Origin: Utricularia gibba
Lineage: Eukaryota > Streptophyta > Magnoliopsida > Lamiales > Lentibulariaceae
NCBI GenBank assembly: GCA_002189035.1
Contig: NEEC01000019.1
Location: 124,001 to 188,000 of the forward strand
Length of the DNA stretch: 64,000 nucleotides
Direction: 5' to 3'
This document shows, in pieces, positions 1-13,174 of the stretch; positions within the stretch are counted from its first letter, which is position 1; each line of letters starts with the position of its first letter. Below the pieces are notes generated by a model. It worked only from the letters and a program-made list of their open reading frames with translations, was not told the origin of the DNA and did not search any database. A program made the position numbers and the translations under genes.

Positions 1-1871
1 GAGGTCAACTTTAAGTATAATAATGTTTTTTATATTATATAAAAAATAAATAAGAGGTGATCTTTCAATCTTTATACTATCTATGATTCGGATTGTCAAA
101 TGAGGAATGGTATGAGATTCATGAGAGTTGAGGCCTCACGGGCAATGTGGCTTGGGCTTAGAATCGATTTGGAGAATTTTATGGAAGATGAAGAGAGACG
201 AGAGAGGAATTAAATGCAAAGGTTGATAAAGTCTAGCAGAGGCATTGCTATTGTTGCCATTGATCATTGTGTGAAAATATGGCCATTACACGTCCAAATC
301 ACTACCTTAGTTTGATTTTGTGTTTTATCAAGAGTGAAATTTCATGGAGTCGATGACGAATAAGAAGAGGAAAATGATGAATGGAAAAGAGTTTTTACAT
401 CTAAAGTCGTTTAAAATAGCCGCATGTAAGCTCAAGTTAATTTAACAAGAGGTAAAAAAAGTAGTCCAACTATCCCCATACTCCTAGGTTTCAACTTTAG
501 AATTTATTTTTTAATTAAAAAATAGCATCCCACAAAAATTGATTGTACCCACTAAAAATGAACTTGGTTCAAACCTATATGATACACATTCGAGTTGAGA
601 CCCAAGTTAGGGTTGGGTCAGCAAGTTGACCACACCATTTTCCACCTGCACCCACACAAAAGTGCACACAAAAATTAACGTAGGTTGGAAGTGTTCGAGA
701 AGATGCTCCAATAAAGAAGGCTTGTGGCTTGGGTGTGTAGTGCCCGAAAAAGACTATAGACATAGTGAGAACTCATGAAGAATGTTCTGCTGATAAAGGG
801 CTGGGCATATAGCGCCCGTAGAATGTTGTCTCAATATATGCTCGAGAGCTGAGCGCCCAAGAACAACCTCCTGCATGTTGAAGATCCAAGAATGAGATCT
901 AACATAGCAAGGATATGAAAAACAATTGCATGTATATTGAGATAGACTCTTGCATTGTACTCATTGAGCAAGCAGGATCACATATGCAAGAGCCCAAAAG
1001 CTCTTGAGAATCAAATAAATGAAAAATGCCATATTCTTGAAAGACTTAATTTATGGCTACCATCATTGTTTGTATTGAAACTTGAAAGATATCACTTTGC
1101 TATAAGAATTGAATGTAGGGTAAGAGTGTTGATCCTATTAATTTAAGTGAGAGATTAATGAGACTCAAGTCAATAGCCATATATTTTACAAACATCTGGG
1201 AAAGCTCATTCAATGGTCATATCGACCTTTGGTTGGTATGGAAAACACAAGCGTTTAACCTTTACATAATTAGGCTCATTCCTTGCTTCAAAAAACGTCA
1301 AATTAAAACAATGCTCTTTAATTTTTTCTTCTCCTTTCCTCTAATATATTGGTTTACAAGAGTTTGTGTAATATGTGCAGCATAGCATAAAAAATGCTAC
1401 CGAAGACACATCACAATAAGTGATGCATTTGTTGGTGAACTATACCCCAAGAGGTAGATGCTCTTAGTAAATAATGAATTTGTTGTTGATGATAAAAGTT
1501 TTTTTCACAAATATTGAAATTTTTTTGTGTTGGGTAGGTTTTAGTGTTTTTGTGAAAAGATAAAAATACATAATTTTGGTAATTCAGAAAGCCCAAAACC
1601 TAGGTGTTGCTTGCACTTGAGCTATAAGTTTCATTGAAATGCAAAGTGATCTTCAAGAATGCGAGCTTGGTTTGGACTCCAAAGATAGAAATCAAAAGGA
1701 AGAATCTCTGAGTTTCTTCTTGAATGCAGTTGCTATAATGAGGAGAAAGCATCGAAGTTGGCATTTAATTTCTTGTATAGCCTAGAGAGAAAATTGTGAG
1801 TAGTTTGGTGAGTCGTGGCTAATTAGATATTCCTCCAAAAATCAAATAACTTCCATTAGGATTTTTTGTTG

Positions 1872-1902
<31 letters not shown>

Positions 1903-4130
1903 TAGTTTAACCATATTCTAGGTTTTATCTAGATTATGGTAATTATCTTAATTTATGTGTTTGATCTAATATTTTTAGCTAATTTTGTTTAAGTTTTATT
2001 AGAGGTGAACTTGTAGCAGGAAGTATGAGAAAGCAGGCATCACAGGGCGACAAAATAAATCTTCCCATATTGACATTTTTCTTGATTTTCGAAAGATTGC
2101 AGATGTTTAATGATGAGCCTTGATGTGCAATACATGGAAACCTCTTACAGATGAAAACTTAGATAGAAATAGTTCAATTTAGTAGAGATTTGAAAGAACA
2201 CCAATGGCAAAAGTCGCCGTCCCCGTTGTTTTGCCCTTCTTCTAAGGGGCACCATTCAATATTTCTTGGCCCGCTATTGGCCAAACTACTAGGGGCGCAT
2301 TCAATTTTTAATTCTAGTTTCAATTTTTCAATTTGAATGGGAGTTTAGACTTTGTTTATCTTTCTAAAGAATTTTTCCTCTAGATTCTCTCTAGAATTTG
2401 CTTTTATTTTCCTACCTTTGCATGATCATTCGAAGCTAGAAACTCTTGTTTCCATATTGGGAGACTCCCAGATCTACATTTCGTTAGTTAATTTCCATTT
2501 TTTTCTTTGAATCGGATCGGGTTCCGTATGTCTCTATATGATTATATTATGGTGTTTTTGTAACAACCTCCTTATTCAATATTCATGATTAGCGTATCAT
2601 TGCCTACGAGTTTTGAAGATGAACAACATGGAAAGAACCAATTCATGCCCTTTTGCCTCAAGGGAGACAACGTTTTATCTGTTATTGTATTTTGCGTTCA
2701 ATGAATAAATACTGACCTCGTATCTGAAGTCAATGACACTTGGGCACATGCACGCATTTCAATCATGAGGGCATGATGACAGGATCTCTTATCTTCCCGT
2801 TCATCCAAGGGGAGGCAATATCGCATTATTCTTGTGCCTCTTTGTAAGAGAGTATAAGAGAGGATAGACAATCTTTTACTCTTATAGTCAAGTACTTGAG
2901 AAAATTAGAGAAAAATGGAGATATAATGAACAAAATGGGGCAAGATTTCAATCCCAGAAACATTTTCTTTATTTTATGTTCATCACTTAAGTTCATTTCT
3001 CTTGTTTATTTATAATTCCCCTACTCAAACTGCATCATTACGTTTCTACCATCTTTTTCTCTATATGCTCGTTTATAAATCATGACATTTATATTCAGTT
3101 TAACTATACCTTTCACTAGAAAAACAACTATTAGTGTTCAACATCGGTATTACGCATTTTGTGTTTTACGAGTTTTGAAAATCTTAAATTTTTTGTGGAA
3201 ACAACATGCATCAACACACAATCTCCAATATTGGTTAAAGCATGTAATAAAAGAGAATTTTGTACGTCGTTGTAAGAATGATAATTCTCGTATTAAAAAA
3301 TTTATAAACCTAATTCCCAATCAAAATCAAGCAAATAAGAGTATATAGTGGAACAAGGATCGAACATGAAGAGCAATGTTTGCTACATAATAGTTAATTC
3401 TATTTTATCACAACGGAGTATTGTTGTGTATCGTTTTCTCAGAAAACTTTAATTATCAAAACAAAAAACACAATTAAATGTAGTACGAGTGTAGATTTCA
3501 AGAAATTGAGTGAGGTTGTGCTAAATTTGATCATATTATGCTATTTTTGGTGTTAAGATAGGAGATTAAGTGAATTAGAATAGGGAAAATGGCTAAAATT
3601 AACACTAGTAAATTTATTTTCATTAAAAACATGTTCTGGGAAATTTTCTACGTTAATCAAAGAGCTTAGGTGAGTTTACTGTTCATCTAAGCCTAGGTAC
3701 GACTGGCTCATTTGGGCCGAGCCTTGTATTTGATCAATTTTCAAAGTTGTTTTAGTACAGGGGTGGATGAAAAAAATAAGTCAGAAAGATGGTGAGCTAA
3801 GCTTTCCTACAGCACGCAATAGGGGCAGGCACAATCAAGTAGGGAGAGAACGGAGATTTAAGATGCATCAAGGGGATTTTTCGATGAGTTTGAATGAGCT
3901 TTAAGGAAGAAGACGAAGGAGGGGCAATTCCAGCATGACAGTTAAAGTTACCTCCAATACCCAAAGCCTTGCAGAACAATGATCTATTTGTACAAATAAG
4001 ACGATTGAAGCAGTTCCAAAGTAACACTAAAACCATCTTCATCTCCTAGAACAATAGTAGAACACTAGTAACCTTCCTAGATAACCTTAGAACTAGCCTA
4101 CACGAGGAGAAGAAGATGACCAATGCATCG
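1..4130. other. AT-rich intergenic DNA, no recognisable gene
   Basis: No reading frame here resembles a known protein on either strand; the open frames are short and AT-driven. Around 735-865 a GC-richer stretch carries several variants of a GCGCCC motif (near 738, 809 and 855), perhaps part of an old repeat. The rest looks like decayed repeat DNA that I cannot classify. Confidence 0.5.
1872..1899. repeat. (AT)14 microsatellite
   Basis: An uninterrupted run of about 14 AT dinucleotides, flanked by AT-rich intergenic DNA. Confidence 0.9.
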
Positions 4131-4139
4131 AACTTACTT

Positions 4140-4640
4140 GGAGATTTGAACAAATATTTTATTTTCTGTATTTAATTTCCACATTTTCATAATCTGCTAG
4201 TTTAATTTACATTTATTGCTTGAACGTGAACTTGTTTGAATGTTGTCATTAACTCAGCATGCTTCCTTCATTGTTTGCTTTACTATTTTCATACATTAAT
4301 CGGAACAGTGACCTGAAAGTGTTTAAGTTTCTTTTAAGCATAATCAACTTTTAGATTAAGTGAAATATTTAATTTTAAATTTTCAAAAATGCTGATCTAC
4401 TCATTTCGTTGGTTGTTTTTAGTGTAGAAGTCATCTTACAAATTTTTACTAATTTTTTTAGAGTAGAAACCTACTTCCAAAAAAAAAACTCTCTATTTAA
4501 TCCTGCTTGCAATTGAAAACCGTTTGTTTCCTATGGATTGACCCACACTTGACACTGTTGCATTATTTTCTTCGTGAATGTGATGTAGAATGCTTGTTTA
4601 GTTTTATAACTATCTTTTGATTGGGAAAATCGTTAGGTAT
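4140..4640 (+). repeat. possible degenerate LTR end
   Basis: Near 4530-4560 the text resembles the conserved 3' end of many plant LTRs (a 'cctatgga(t)tcgaccc'-like string followed by a cytosine-rich tail and TGCA). No matching start, target duplication or primer-binding site was found, so this may be an old LTR remnant or chance similarity. Confidence 0.25.
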
Positions 4641-6149
4641 GGGACACCTTTAGAATTTTCAATCCGTTATTGAGTTTTTTAAACATGTTTTGCGCTAAGC
4701 TATTACATGTTGTTACTGCACTATAAGAAGGGTTTAAAATATTGAATCACAAACAAAACATAATTAATGGAACTTTATTTAAGAAAGCAATTCCTAGGAA
4801 GGAGAATCCGTTTTTTTTCTTTCTCCCATCGCTCGACTTTCATTGTTTTTTTCGAATAATCAGTCATAAGAATAAGGAATAGTCTACTTTCTCTTATACT
4901 CTTTTAAAAGGAGATATGAGAATAGGTTCATGTGGTTTTCATTTAGACGATTGTGAGAACAAGATTATTGCCATTGATTGTACTCAAAACCAAATTCTAT
5001 GCATGTGTCCAACTGTTGTCCTTGATCAATGACTACGTGCAAGATCACTTTTATGTCCATTGATGAAGTATTCCTAATCCTAGATCATTTATTATCTCTC
5101 TGGAACTAATAGGGCCGAAGATAGTGTTTTTCACCTTGTTTTACATCAAAATTCACGAAGAGTAGTCCACTGTTCATGGACCATGATTAAGATACATTAC
5201 ATAAAAACTGTAATATTACATGTGGAAATATACAAAATCTAGAAGAAATTTAATGAATAATTGAGAGTTATGCTCAAGACATTTAAATAACTCCATAAAT
5301 TCTTAGAAACTAAGAAACGTTTGTCATGAATGACCATTACAAACAAAAATAAAAATAAGAAAATAAAAGTATTCTTACTCCCTATAGAGGAAAGGAAGAA
5401 TAAATGTAGCTACAAGTGCTAGCGCAAAAAGTGGAAAAATCCCTTTCTAATAAGTTCGAAATCTGTTTTAATTTACACCCTAAAGTGCATTTAAGTCTCT
5501 ACCCCTCTTCTTTCATTCCTTATGCGCTTCTCATGCATTCAACTTTTTTATTCATGCAAGTAACATATCTAATTATCACAACAAATTCTGATATGTTATA
5601 AGGCATGAGTTATGGACAATATTAGTGTTCTGCCCATCAAGAATTCGTGTCACATAAAAGCTATAAAATGGCACTCTTTGTTGTCTGAAAGTTTCATACC
5701 ACATTCCAACGTTATTTTCTATGATTTTTAGGTGAAAAAATATATACATATTTTTTAATAATATGTATACATATAGTAGATAATATACATATAATATAAT
5801 AATATCATTTTTTAATAAAATATAATAATTATTAATATAACTATTTATTGGATAATTTAATTCTAAATTAACATATAAAAATAAGTAGTAAATATATAGA
5901 AAATGACATTTAATACTAGATAAATAACTTTTTGACTTTTAGTTTTTTTATCTTTCTTCAATTTTTGCTCTACATCTTTTTTCTTATCCAAAAACAGGAA
6001 GTATTCTAGTTTTACTTTGAATTTATTGTTTGGTAGTGATCATTAACAACTAAACTTCTTGTTTCTCAGCTGTAAGACTTTTGTTTTATGTTTTTTGATT
6101 AATTTTCAATTTCATTTATTAATTTTTTTTGTGTTTCTCATGTCTTCAT
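4641..6149. other. AT-rich intergenic DNA
   Basis: No gene seen. Positions 5740-5900 are especially AT-rich (TATA/ATAT strings). No recognisable domain in any frame. Confidence 0.5.
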
Positions 6150-6210
6150 GAGTTTGATGAGAAGCAAGATTCATATCTAATCACTTTCATCCATCCAGTC
6201 AAAAATGATA

Positions 6211-6965
6211 TCACAAGTACCTAGATCCATAGGCTACAAAAATTCTTTTTTTTTTTTGTCTTTGCATCCAATTTGCATCGTTTTTCAATATTATTGTACG
6301 AGACACGAGACACATCCATGCAGCTTCAAGTGAGAGAATGATAGTTTCTTCCCTATCCGTTTCTCTTCTGACAATTCGAAGATGATAGGCACCAAGAAAG
6401 TTCAATGAAGAAGATAGGCTGTCGCGTTAACAACATCTATTCAGAAAATTTTTGGGTAATCCACTATGCAACCACATAGCTTGAGTTTTATTGTTCAAAG
6501 TACAATTTATCCTTTTAACAACATCATTTTGATAAGGCCTATTAGGAACAATCCTCTTAAACTTAGCTCCCTGATCAATGCAAAATTTCTTGAACTCCAT
6601 TTTCATCATATTCTTCAACATTATCAGATCAAAGATATTTGGGTTTCATTCTTCACTCATTCCCAACCTTCACCCTCCATCGTTTGAAGACTTCAAACAT
6701 GTCACAGTTGTGTTTGAGAAAGTATGACCATACCTACCTAATTGCGTTGTTGATAAAAGCGACAATTTTTCAAGCATCCCAAAGATGGAATCAGCGCCTC
6801 GCCCCATAGATTTTTGTGAATGAGTTCAAACTTGAATTTCTTTGGTTCTCTACGAGTCTTTGAGAAATTCAAATTGCGTTGATTTCCGATTACACACTTT
6901 GATAAGATTGCCATGCCCTTTCTATTCATGTGTTCGAGTCTATTGTGCGAAATGTTAAATTTCAT
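6211..6965 (-). pseudogene. copia integrase fragments (GAG-pre-integrase and integrase core)
   Basis: Minus-strand frames show three blocks. At 6965-6738 is the GAG-pre-integrase signature (NRLEHMNRKGM, then GNQRNLNFSKTRREPKKFK, close to the family's H-R-L-G-H-M ... K-x-x-F-S-K-T pattern). At 6621-6427 is an integrase-core piece (FKKFCIDQGAKF ... PNRPYQNDVVKR). At 6405-6211 is a piece ending in KKKRIFVAYGS, which matches the C-terminal edge of copia integrase. The blocks are in different frames or separated by stops, so no functional product is expected. Confidence 0.8.
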
Positions 6966-7413
6966 TTTTTAAAATATTTTATTGTGATTTTTTCGGTCTT
7001 AATTTGAGATATAGTTGTCAAATTACAAGTTAATTTAGTTATTTATGAATTTTTATTAGAATTTATGAACTTATTAGTCTTATGATTTTTCCTCTGAGTC
7101 TGGATGGAGAAGGAAAATAACTTAATTTCCATGTTCATTTCTGGTTTTTTATGTCCATTCCTAGACAAACAATTTAGTTTCTTGGAATTGATAAGGTTAT
7201 TTTCTACTTCTTTAGCACAAATCTCGATTATGTATTAGATTTTTTTTGGATTTCACATTTGTCTATATATATATATTTATTTATTTATTTATTTTTCTAT
7301 AATATCTCTTTATCATTATTACTAAATAGTTGATTATTGTCTATAAATTCTGATATAGACCAAGATGAAGAGCATCATCTAATCTTTTGGTTAAGAAGAT
7401 GATAATTGATAAT

Positions 7414-8632
7414 TGATTTTGTGTCACTTATATTTGTGCTTTTTAGGACTTATTTAGATGAGTTTTGCATTATTTTTATCCCACTTTCCGTATGTTTTTA
7501 GAATAATTTTATATCTTTTATACAATTTTGATCTTTTTAGAGGGAAAGTGTGTTTTGTGATTTTTCAGTATGAATTTGGAATAATTTGGAGGATTTTCGA
7601 GCTACTTTGATAGAGTCTAAGATTTGATCTATCCGGATGAAGACTCGGTCAAAGATTCTCGAATAAGATAAAATTCGCATCTTATCTTGGAAAACTTGGA
7701 TCTCATCCTAGAAGATTTGTATCAAATCTTAGAAGATTCGCATAAAAGATTTGATATAAGCTCATCAAGAAAGCCCGACAAATCCTCACCATTATATAAA
7801 GATCCAAACGCGAAGACCTAAGAGGATCGAAGAGAGGGACGACCAGAGAGTCAATTTAGGGTTTAGAGTCGAGTCTAGCATATTTGGATTCCTTTCCCTT
7901 CGTTTTTCATCAACTTTTGTTGTTTAGAATCAAGCATGCACGTGTGAGCACTTACAACTGAGGATCTACTCAGGGATGCGAGAACCAATCCTAATAATAA
8001 ACCACTTGTGAAGCCTTGCTTGCGCAAGTTCTGCGCGTGTGACTGTATTACTATGTTTTTCAACATTTAATTTGAGGTCTGATTCTGTTTTTCACAATGT
8101 TTTCTTTACCAACGTGATCTTTAGTACCATATAACCCTAAGGGAGTGTGGGAGAATTAAAGATTGGCTTCAAGCACCTAAGGAGAAGAGCCCAATCGGAT
8201 ATCGTTGGTAAGACACATTTTGTCTAATTTGTTTGCGAGGTGTGAGGTGTAGGGGTTAGATTTGGGTGTGGGGAAAATATGAGTTATCACAAAAGGTGAA
8301 ATGGCTCTGGTGACGTGGTTGATTCCATAATCCCATAAAACAAGTAACAGTACTATAACAGTCACCGAGTAGCACTATTTTAACATAACACTCCCAAAGT
8401 TTGTGCAAGTAGGTCAGTTTTCAAGGTTTGCACACACGCAAGGGCAAGTTTCAAGTAAGGTGGATCTTAAATCCAAGGTCACTTTTCTTATTGTCTTCAA
8501 AATCCAATCTTTCTTTTGTTTTTAGTTTTTTTCAATCTTTTTTTTAAAAGAAAATTCCAATAACAATTCCCTATGAATACGATCTTATTTTATTACTTCG
8601 ACGGTTTCTGTATACTTGCAGAATTACCATCA
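7414..8632 (+). mobile_element. solo LTR with ATAAT target-site duplication
   Basis: The unit begins TGATTTTGTG and ends TTACCATCA, and is flanked by a perfect 5-bp direct repeat ATAAT (7409-7413 and 8633-8637). A TATA-like attatataaag lies near 7790, and the last 70 bases have the usual plant LTR tail. There is no primer site, gag or second LTR, so the 1219-bp unit is a solo LTR left by LTR-LTR recombination. It sits inside copia relic 2 and is therefore younger. The superfamily is not determined. Confidence 0.85.
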
Positions 8633-9479
8633 ATAATTTGTTTTAAACAAAACATTTCACTAGTAAACAAGTAATGATCTCATGCTAGGTTATTTGTTAT
8701 TGAAAACAATTGAGTACACTTGAAGAATTCGATTTTGAGACCAATTAATTACAATTCTCTTGTCCTCTTAATCCTTTAAGGAAGAGTCATATGAGACTAA
8801 TCTCATTCAAACTTGTGAGAGTTGAGCTTAAAAGAGGTTAAAAAAAAATAAAATAAATTCTACCCTGAAAATATTTATTTATTCAAAATTTATTATTTAA
8901 TTATATTTTTCATTTTCATGTAATTCAAGTCCTTTTATAAAATCATGATGATTTATATTAGATTAAAACTGCACTTTTTAATGCAATATCAACTTCTTGT
9001 AATTAACATTTCACTATGTTTGTGTTTTACGTTCTTTGTATTAAAATGTTGAAGAAATGAAACACACACCAAAGCTTTGATAATTTGATCTTTCGAGTTT
9101 CATGATTTTTAGTTATACAAACCAGTTTCTCTAAATAGAATTCCTAACTCTATCACCTTGTCAATAATCATTACTACCTTCGAAATCCTCCAACATCCAT
9201 CCACAAAGGCTCTTCGATAACTTTTATTCTTGAGTTGACCAATTGAAATCAAATTCTCTTGTAGCCTTGGGATATGTTATCGCACCTTCTCCAAATGATT
9301 TGAACATCTCTTTTTCAGAAGTTGAATGGAATGATGCTTCTGAGTAAATAACTCATGACTCTAACGGACTCATCACAGACAATATGAAAGTATCTTTTGA
9401 ACTTTCTTCGCTTGCATTATTGGTGAAGGAATATTCTTTTTCTTTTTGACCTAGCAATCTCTTTTCATATGGCCGGGCC

Positions 9480-9960
9480 TATCTTTTCTCATTTCGGACA
9501 TTCACCCTTTTCTTGAGGTTTTGATTTTCGTGTATCTCTGCTGTCGGAATGCTCACGAGCACCGGCGCGATTTATTTCTTGACCTTGATGTCTAGTCTTT
9601 CCTTCAGTACTTATGGCAGCACCTGGACACTCCTCTTTATGTGCTTGTCCCAAGTTTCCAATAGTGACCAAAGCAATAGGATTGCTTGCATCTCATCATC
9701 GATCTTAAATTCCTTTAACAAATCACTGGCCACATTTAAAAGAGAAGTGTCTTCGTGAGCAAATGTATGGAATGACCACTTCAATGAACTCTGCAAGCTT
9801 TTTCTCCTTAAGAGCGTCTTCAAGATCACTCTCTCGGAGGATGTTCTCTATTTGAACCATCGAGTTTCCATAGTTTTTTTCCAAAGAACATACTCGTTTC
9901 AAGCTGGTTCTAATACCATTTTTTAGGAAATAAAAGAAAAAACTCAATAGAACAACCATT
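9480..9960 (-). pseudogene. copia gag remnant
   Basis: Minus-strand frames contain a UBN2-like gag piece (EFKIDDEMQAILLLWSLLETWD, close to the copia pattern D-E-x-x-A-x-x-L-L-x-S-L-P-x-x-W/Y). A second, frame-shifted piece from 9959 to 9723 gives the upstream part (LEDALKEKKLAEF). Frames change several times. The position just after the primer site at 9906-9918 agrees with gag. Confidence 0.65.
9906..9918 (-). other. copia primer-binding site (initiator Met tRNA type)
   Basis: On the minus strand the text is TGGTATTAGAACC. The typical copia primer site is TGGTATCAGAGC, complementary to an internal part of initiator tRNA-Met. It lies immediately upstream of the gag remnant, as expected. Confidence 0.6.
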
Positions 9961-9965
9961 TTTTG

Positions 9966-10320
9966 AAAACAAAATACTTAAGTATTAAGAAAAATCTTGA
10001 CTATCAAATATATATAGTCGGATATAGTGGTTGGAAGAGGATGATCACATATTTATAGCACATGGTCATTTGATTATAAAATAATGTTCTGGAAAAATTT
10101 TTAAATATATTTTAATTTATAAAAAAAACAAAATTAAATCACATACAACAAGCTATTTATTTTTATTTTAATTTGCACCAAAAGTATCCTCAAATTTATA
10201 CTAAATAAAATGTAAAAGTAAAAGTAGATACAGCCTTACTTTTGGTCTTTATTTTACTTCCGCACAATTTGTGTTAAAATTAATTTATCAAATCTATTTC
10301 ATTTATCATATCTTCTCAAA
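9966..10320. other. probable copia LTR remnants
   Basis: AT-rich stretch between the RNase H end of relic 1 and the primer site of relic 2, both on the minus strand. It should hold the 3' LTR of relic 1 and/or the 5' LTR of relic 2, but I could not find paired ends. Confidence 0.35.
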
Positions 10321-11092
10321 ATTATCAGGCATCTATCCAAAACCTTAGTCAAGTCAATAAATATGTTCCCAATTTGATTTTTTGAACAAAGATAATGCAC
10401 TCTTATCTCATTGTCCTCAACTCATTCACAAATAAAATGATAATCAATTTCAATGAGTTTAGTACAATTGTGGAAGATTGGATTCAATGCAATGGCAATA
10501 ACACCCTTATTGTCACAAAAGAGTTGCGATATCCTAGTGGGAGATGTTAAGAAGTGAACTACTTTTCTTATTCAAACCACCTCAACCATTGTTGTAGTAA
10601 GAACCCGATACTTAATTTGATTAGTTGAACAAATCACTATCCTTTGCTTCTTACTCTTTCAAGCTATCAAACCTCATGCTCTTTTTTAGAATAATCATTG
10701 TATACTTGCTATACCTCAAGACAATCTAAGTTTGATGAATTTTAAGAACTAGAAAATACTTAAGTTTTCTGAGTTTACTGATTCTGTAAATATCCATCAG
10801 CCTTTGCTTAATCAATGGAGAATTCCCTATTATAACTATATCATCAACATTCAGTAGAAATAATTGTAATAGCACCATTTTTGCTGATATAGGAGCAAAG
10901 AGTACTCCGCATTAGATTGAAAAACCTACACTCAACAAGGTTGCTTGGAAAATATGAAACCATGTTTGGATGCCTACTTCAATCCATAGATCAATTTATT
11001 TAGTTTACAGACAAAATGTTGTAGATCATTTTCATGAAATCCAAGAGACTATTTCATGTAAACCTCTTCCTATAACTTGTCATGTAGGAAGT

Positions 11093-12454
11093 TGATAAAC
11101 GGAAATTTCCTAATATCGTTGCACTAAAAATAGAAATATGTATCAAATAAATTTATAGTCTCTAATCCTCATAAAATACAAATTAAGCACGAAATGCACA
11201 GTGGAATTCGGGGTCGATCACAAGGAGTTTGTGCCTGCTAAGTATTTTAATAGATGCATAATTTGGAATACAGTGGTCTTAGTCTAAGTTCGAACTAGCA
11301 GTGGTAAGTAAGTTCAATAAACAAAATCAGGTTTTAATGCAAAAGGTAACAAGTGCTGGCTCTAACTCAGAATAATACGAAGATGCCTTAAGGGTCTGCA
11401 ATTAGTGTGGTGCTAAAATGTCTAATTTAAATGACCATATTCCTACACTCACAACTTCAAATAACCTAAGTCTACCCAAGTCATTCATCATATTTTCGGT
11501 TAAGCTAGTCCACAATATCATCACCAACATTGCAATTAGGTCTACCTGCATGCAAAGTGTATAGAACTAGGTCTACCCGATTCTACTAGTTCTACCCCGG
11601 ACTAACACTTACTGTTCTCGTCTTGAATTGTTGGTCTACCTCTAAATCAAACATCTCAATTGTAAAGCTACTTGTCCCCCTCTTTAGGTCTACCCATAGA
11701 TTGATAGAAACAAAAGTTAAGAAACAATGATGAATTTTTATTAAGAATCCTAGATTCACACCATCATGCTTTATCTTAAGTCATCCCTAGGGTTCTAGCT
11801 ACTCATACTTTGAAAGTAAAACATGATAATATTAATATAAAGTAACAAAAATGTCAAGAACATAGTGAAAGAGTTGAGTGCAGAAATTGAAAACATCAAC
11901 AAATGAAAATAAAGCAATAAGAGTTCTGATTTCCATTTGCTACTATTCTCTGGCTGGAACAGTAGTGTTGGACTGGGTCTTGATCTTCTTCCTTCACACT
12001 GAAGGTTCTTCTCTAGAAAAATCGCCTTTCTTTCTTCTTCTCCTTCAGTATTCTTCGTGTTCGAGTTGGGGGAGAAACCCCCTCATGTGTGTTCTACAAA
12101 CTCTAGTCCTCCCCCCTCTTGCGATTCTCTCTCCTCTCACTTCCCAAGGTAGGTACAGTTTCTGGCAGCTTTGCTATTCCTGCCCCTGATTTGCAGATTG
12201 CCGTTGTGACAGTATACTCATTGCTCCCTGCTGCATGGTGACTTGCACGAAATCCTTGTTCTTTTCCATGATTTTCGGGTTGCTGCTAGACTTAAAATTG
12301 GGTTAGAACATGGGTGGGCTAAATCCTAACACACAAAAAAACAACATTTTCCTAAATTATATAAAAATACTTAAAATTATGAAATAAACAACTAAAGATA
12401 ATTAAAAACCTGTAATTTTTATATCATAAAAGTATGAAAATTTGTGTGCTATCA
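11093..12454 (-). mobile_element. solo LTR, A family, minus orientation, inside copia RT
   Basis: The 1362-bp unit is bounded by TGATAAAC and GCTATCA. It is the reverse complement of the LTR family seen at 57088-58480 and 58944-60381; shared landmarks include the region around 11200-11230 and the AGGTCTACC motif cluster at 11460-11700. The flanking 5-bp repeat is GAAGT / GAAGG (4 of 5 match). No internal region is present. It interrupts the copia reverse transcriptase of relic 1. The open frame at 11878-12189 lies inside the LTR and is not a gene. Confidence 0.85.
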
Positions 12455-13174
12455 GAAGGCATTTTTAACATTAATTTGTGTAGGGGCCAAGCATGGTATA
12501 ATGTGAACATTTACTATTTTTTTAACACTAGACTGAATGTCTCATCATAATCTAATCCAAACAATTGCGTAAAACTACAAGCTACCATCACACTGAATGT
12601 CTCATCATGATTTCCACGTACTATTCAAATTCATGGCTTCCGTTTCTTCAATCATGGGCAGTATCCAATGTGGATCACAAGCCACATCTTCATGCGACGA
12701 TGGCTCAGCTACCCATCATGTCAAAATAGAGGAATCATCAATAGCAATTAACATTTAATTTGCCAACTTGAGAGGTGGTCATTGGTATCTCATGGACTGC
12801 CTCAAAGTATCTTCTAGTTCATGGAACTCTACGATTCATTATCATGATTAATGGTTTCCACAAGATCAAATTCATCAAGGTTGGTAACATGCAGAGCAAG
12901 GGAATCTGATAGTGTTCTAGAAGGAGAAGTTATCGGTGCAAAGTCAAAGGAACTAATAGAGATTTGAAAATTTGATGTATCTACAAAATTCTGGAAAGGG
13001 AACTTTTTTTCATTAAACATAAAATCACATGAAACTATGATACTTTATCTAACCATATCAAACCATAATTTTCTTATCGTAAAAATAGAAAAATTTGTAT
13101 ATCTACCAGTTGATACATAAATAAAAGATTGTAGTGAAAATTGGGGACTAAAAGTACATTTTGAGATTATCAAG

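Larger units (their letters stand above)
6150..9965 (-). mobile_element. Ty1/copia retrotransposon relic 2 (minus strand)
   Basis: Read on the minus strand, copia domains follow in the usual order. A primer-binding site lies near 9918 and a gag remnant at about 9960-9480. A protease-like stretch near 9400-9290 has lost its catalytic Asp and Gly (YSEAS where family members have DSGAS). Pre-integrase and integrase fragments occupy 6965-6211. Reverse transcriptase is missing below 6150. A solo LTR (7414-8632) sits between protease and integrase as a later insertion. Frame changes and stops throughout show it is dead. No LTR pair could be delimited; 5' LTR remnants probably lie between 9925 and 10320. 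Confidence 0.75.

Noticed and set aside
11878-12189. 103-codon open frame
   Set aside because: It lies wholly inside the minus-orientation solo LTR and has no recognisable domain.
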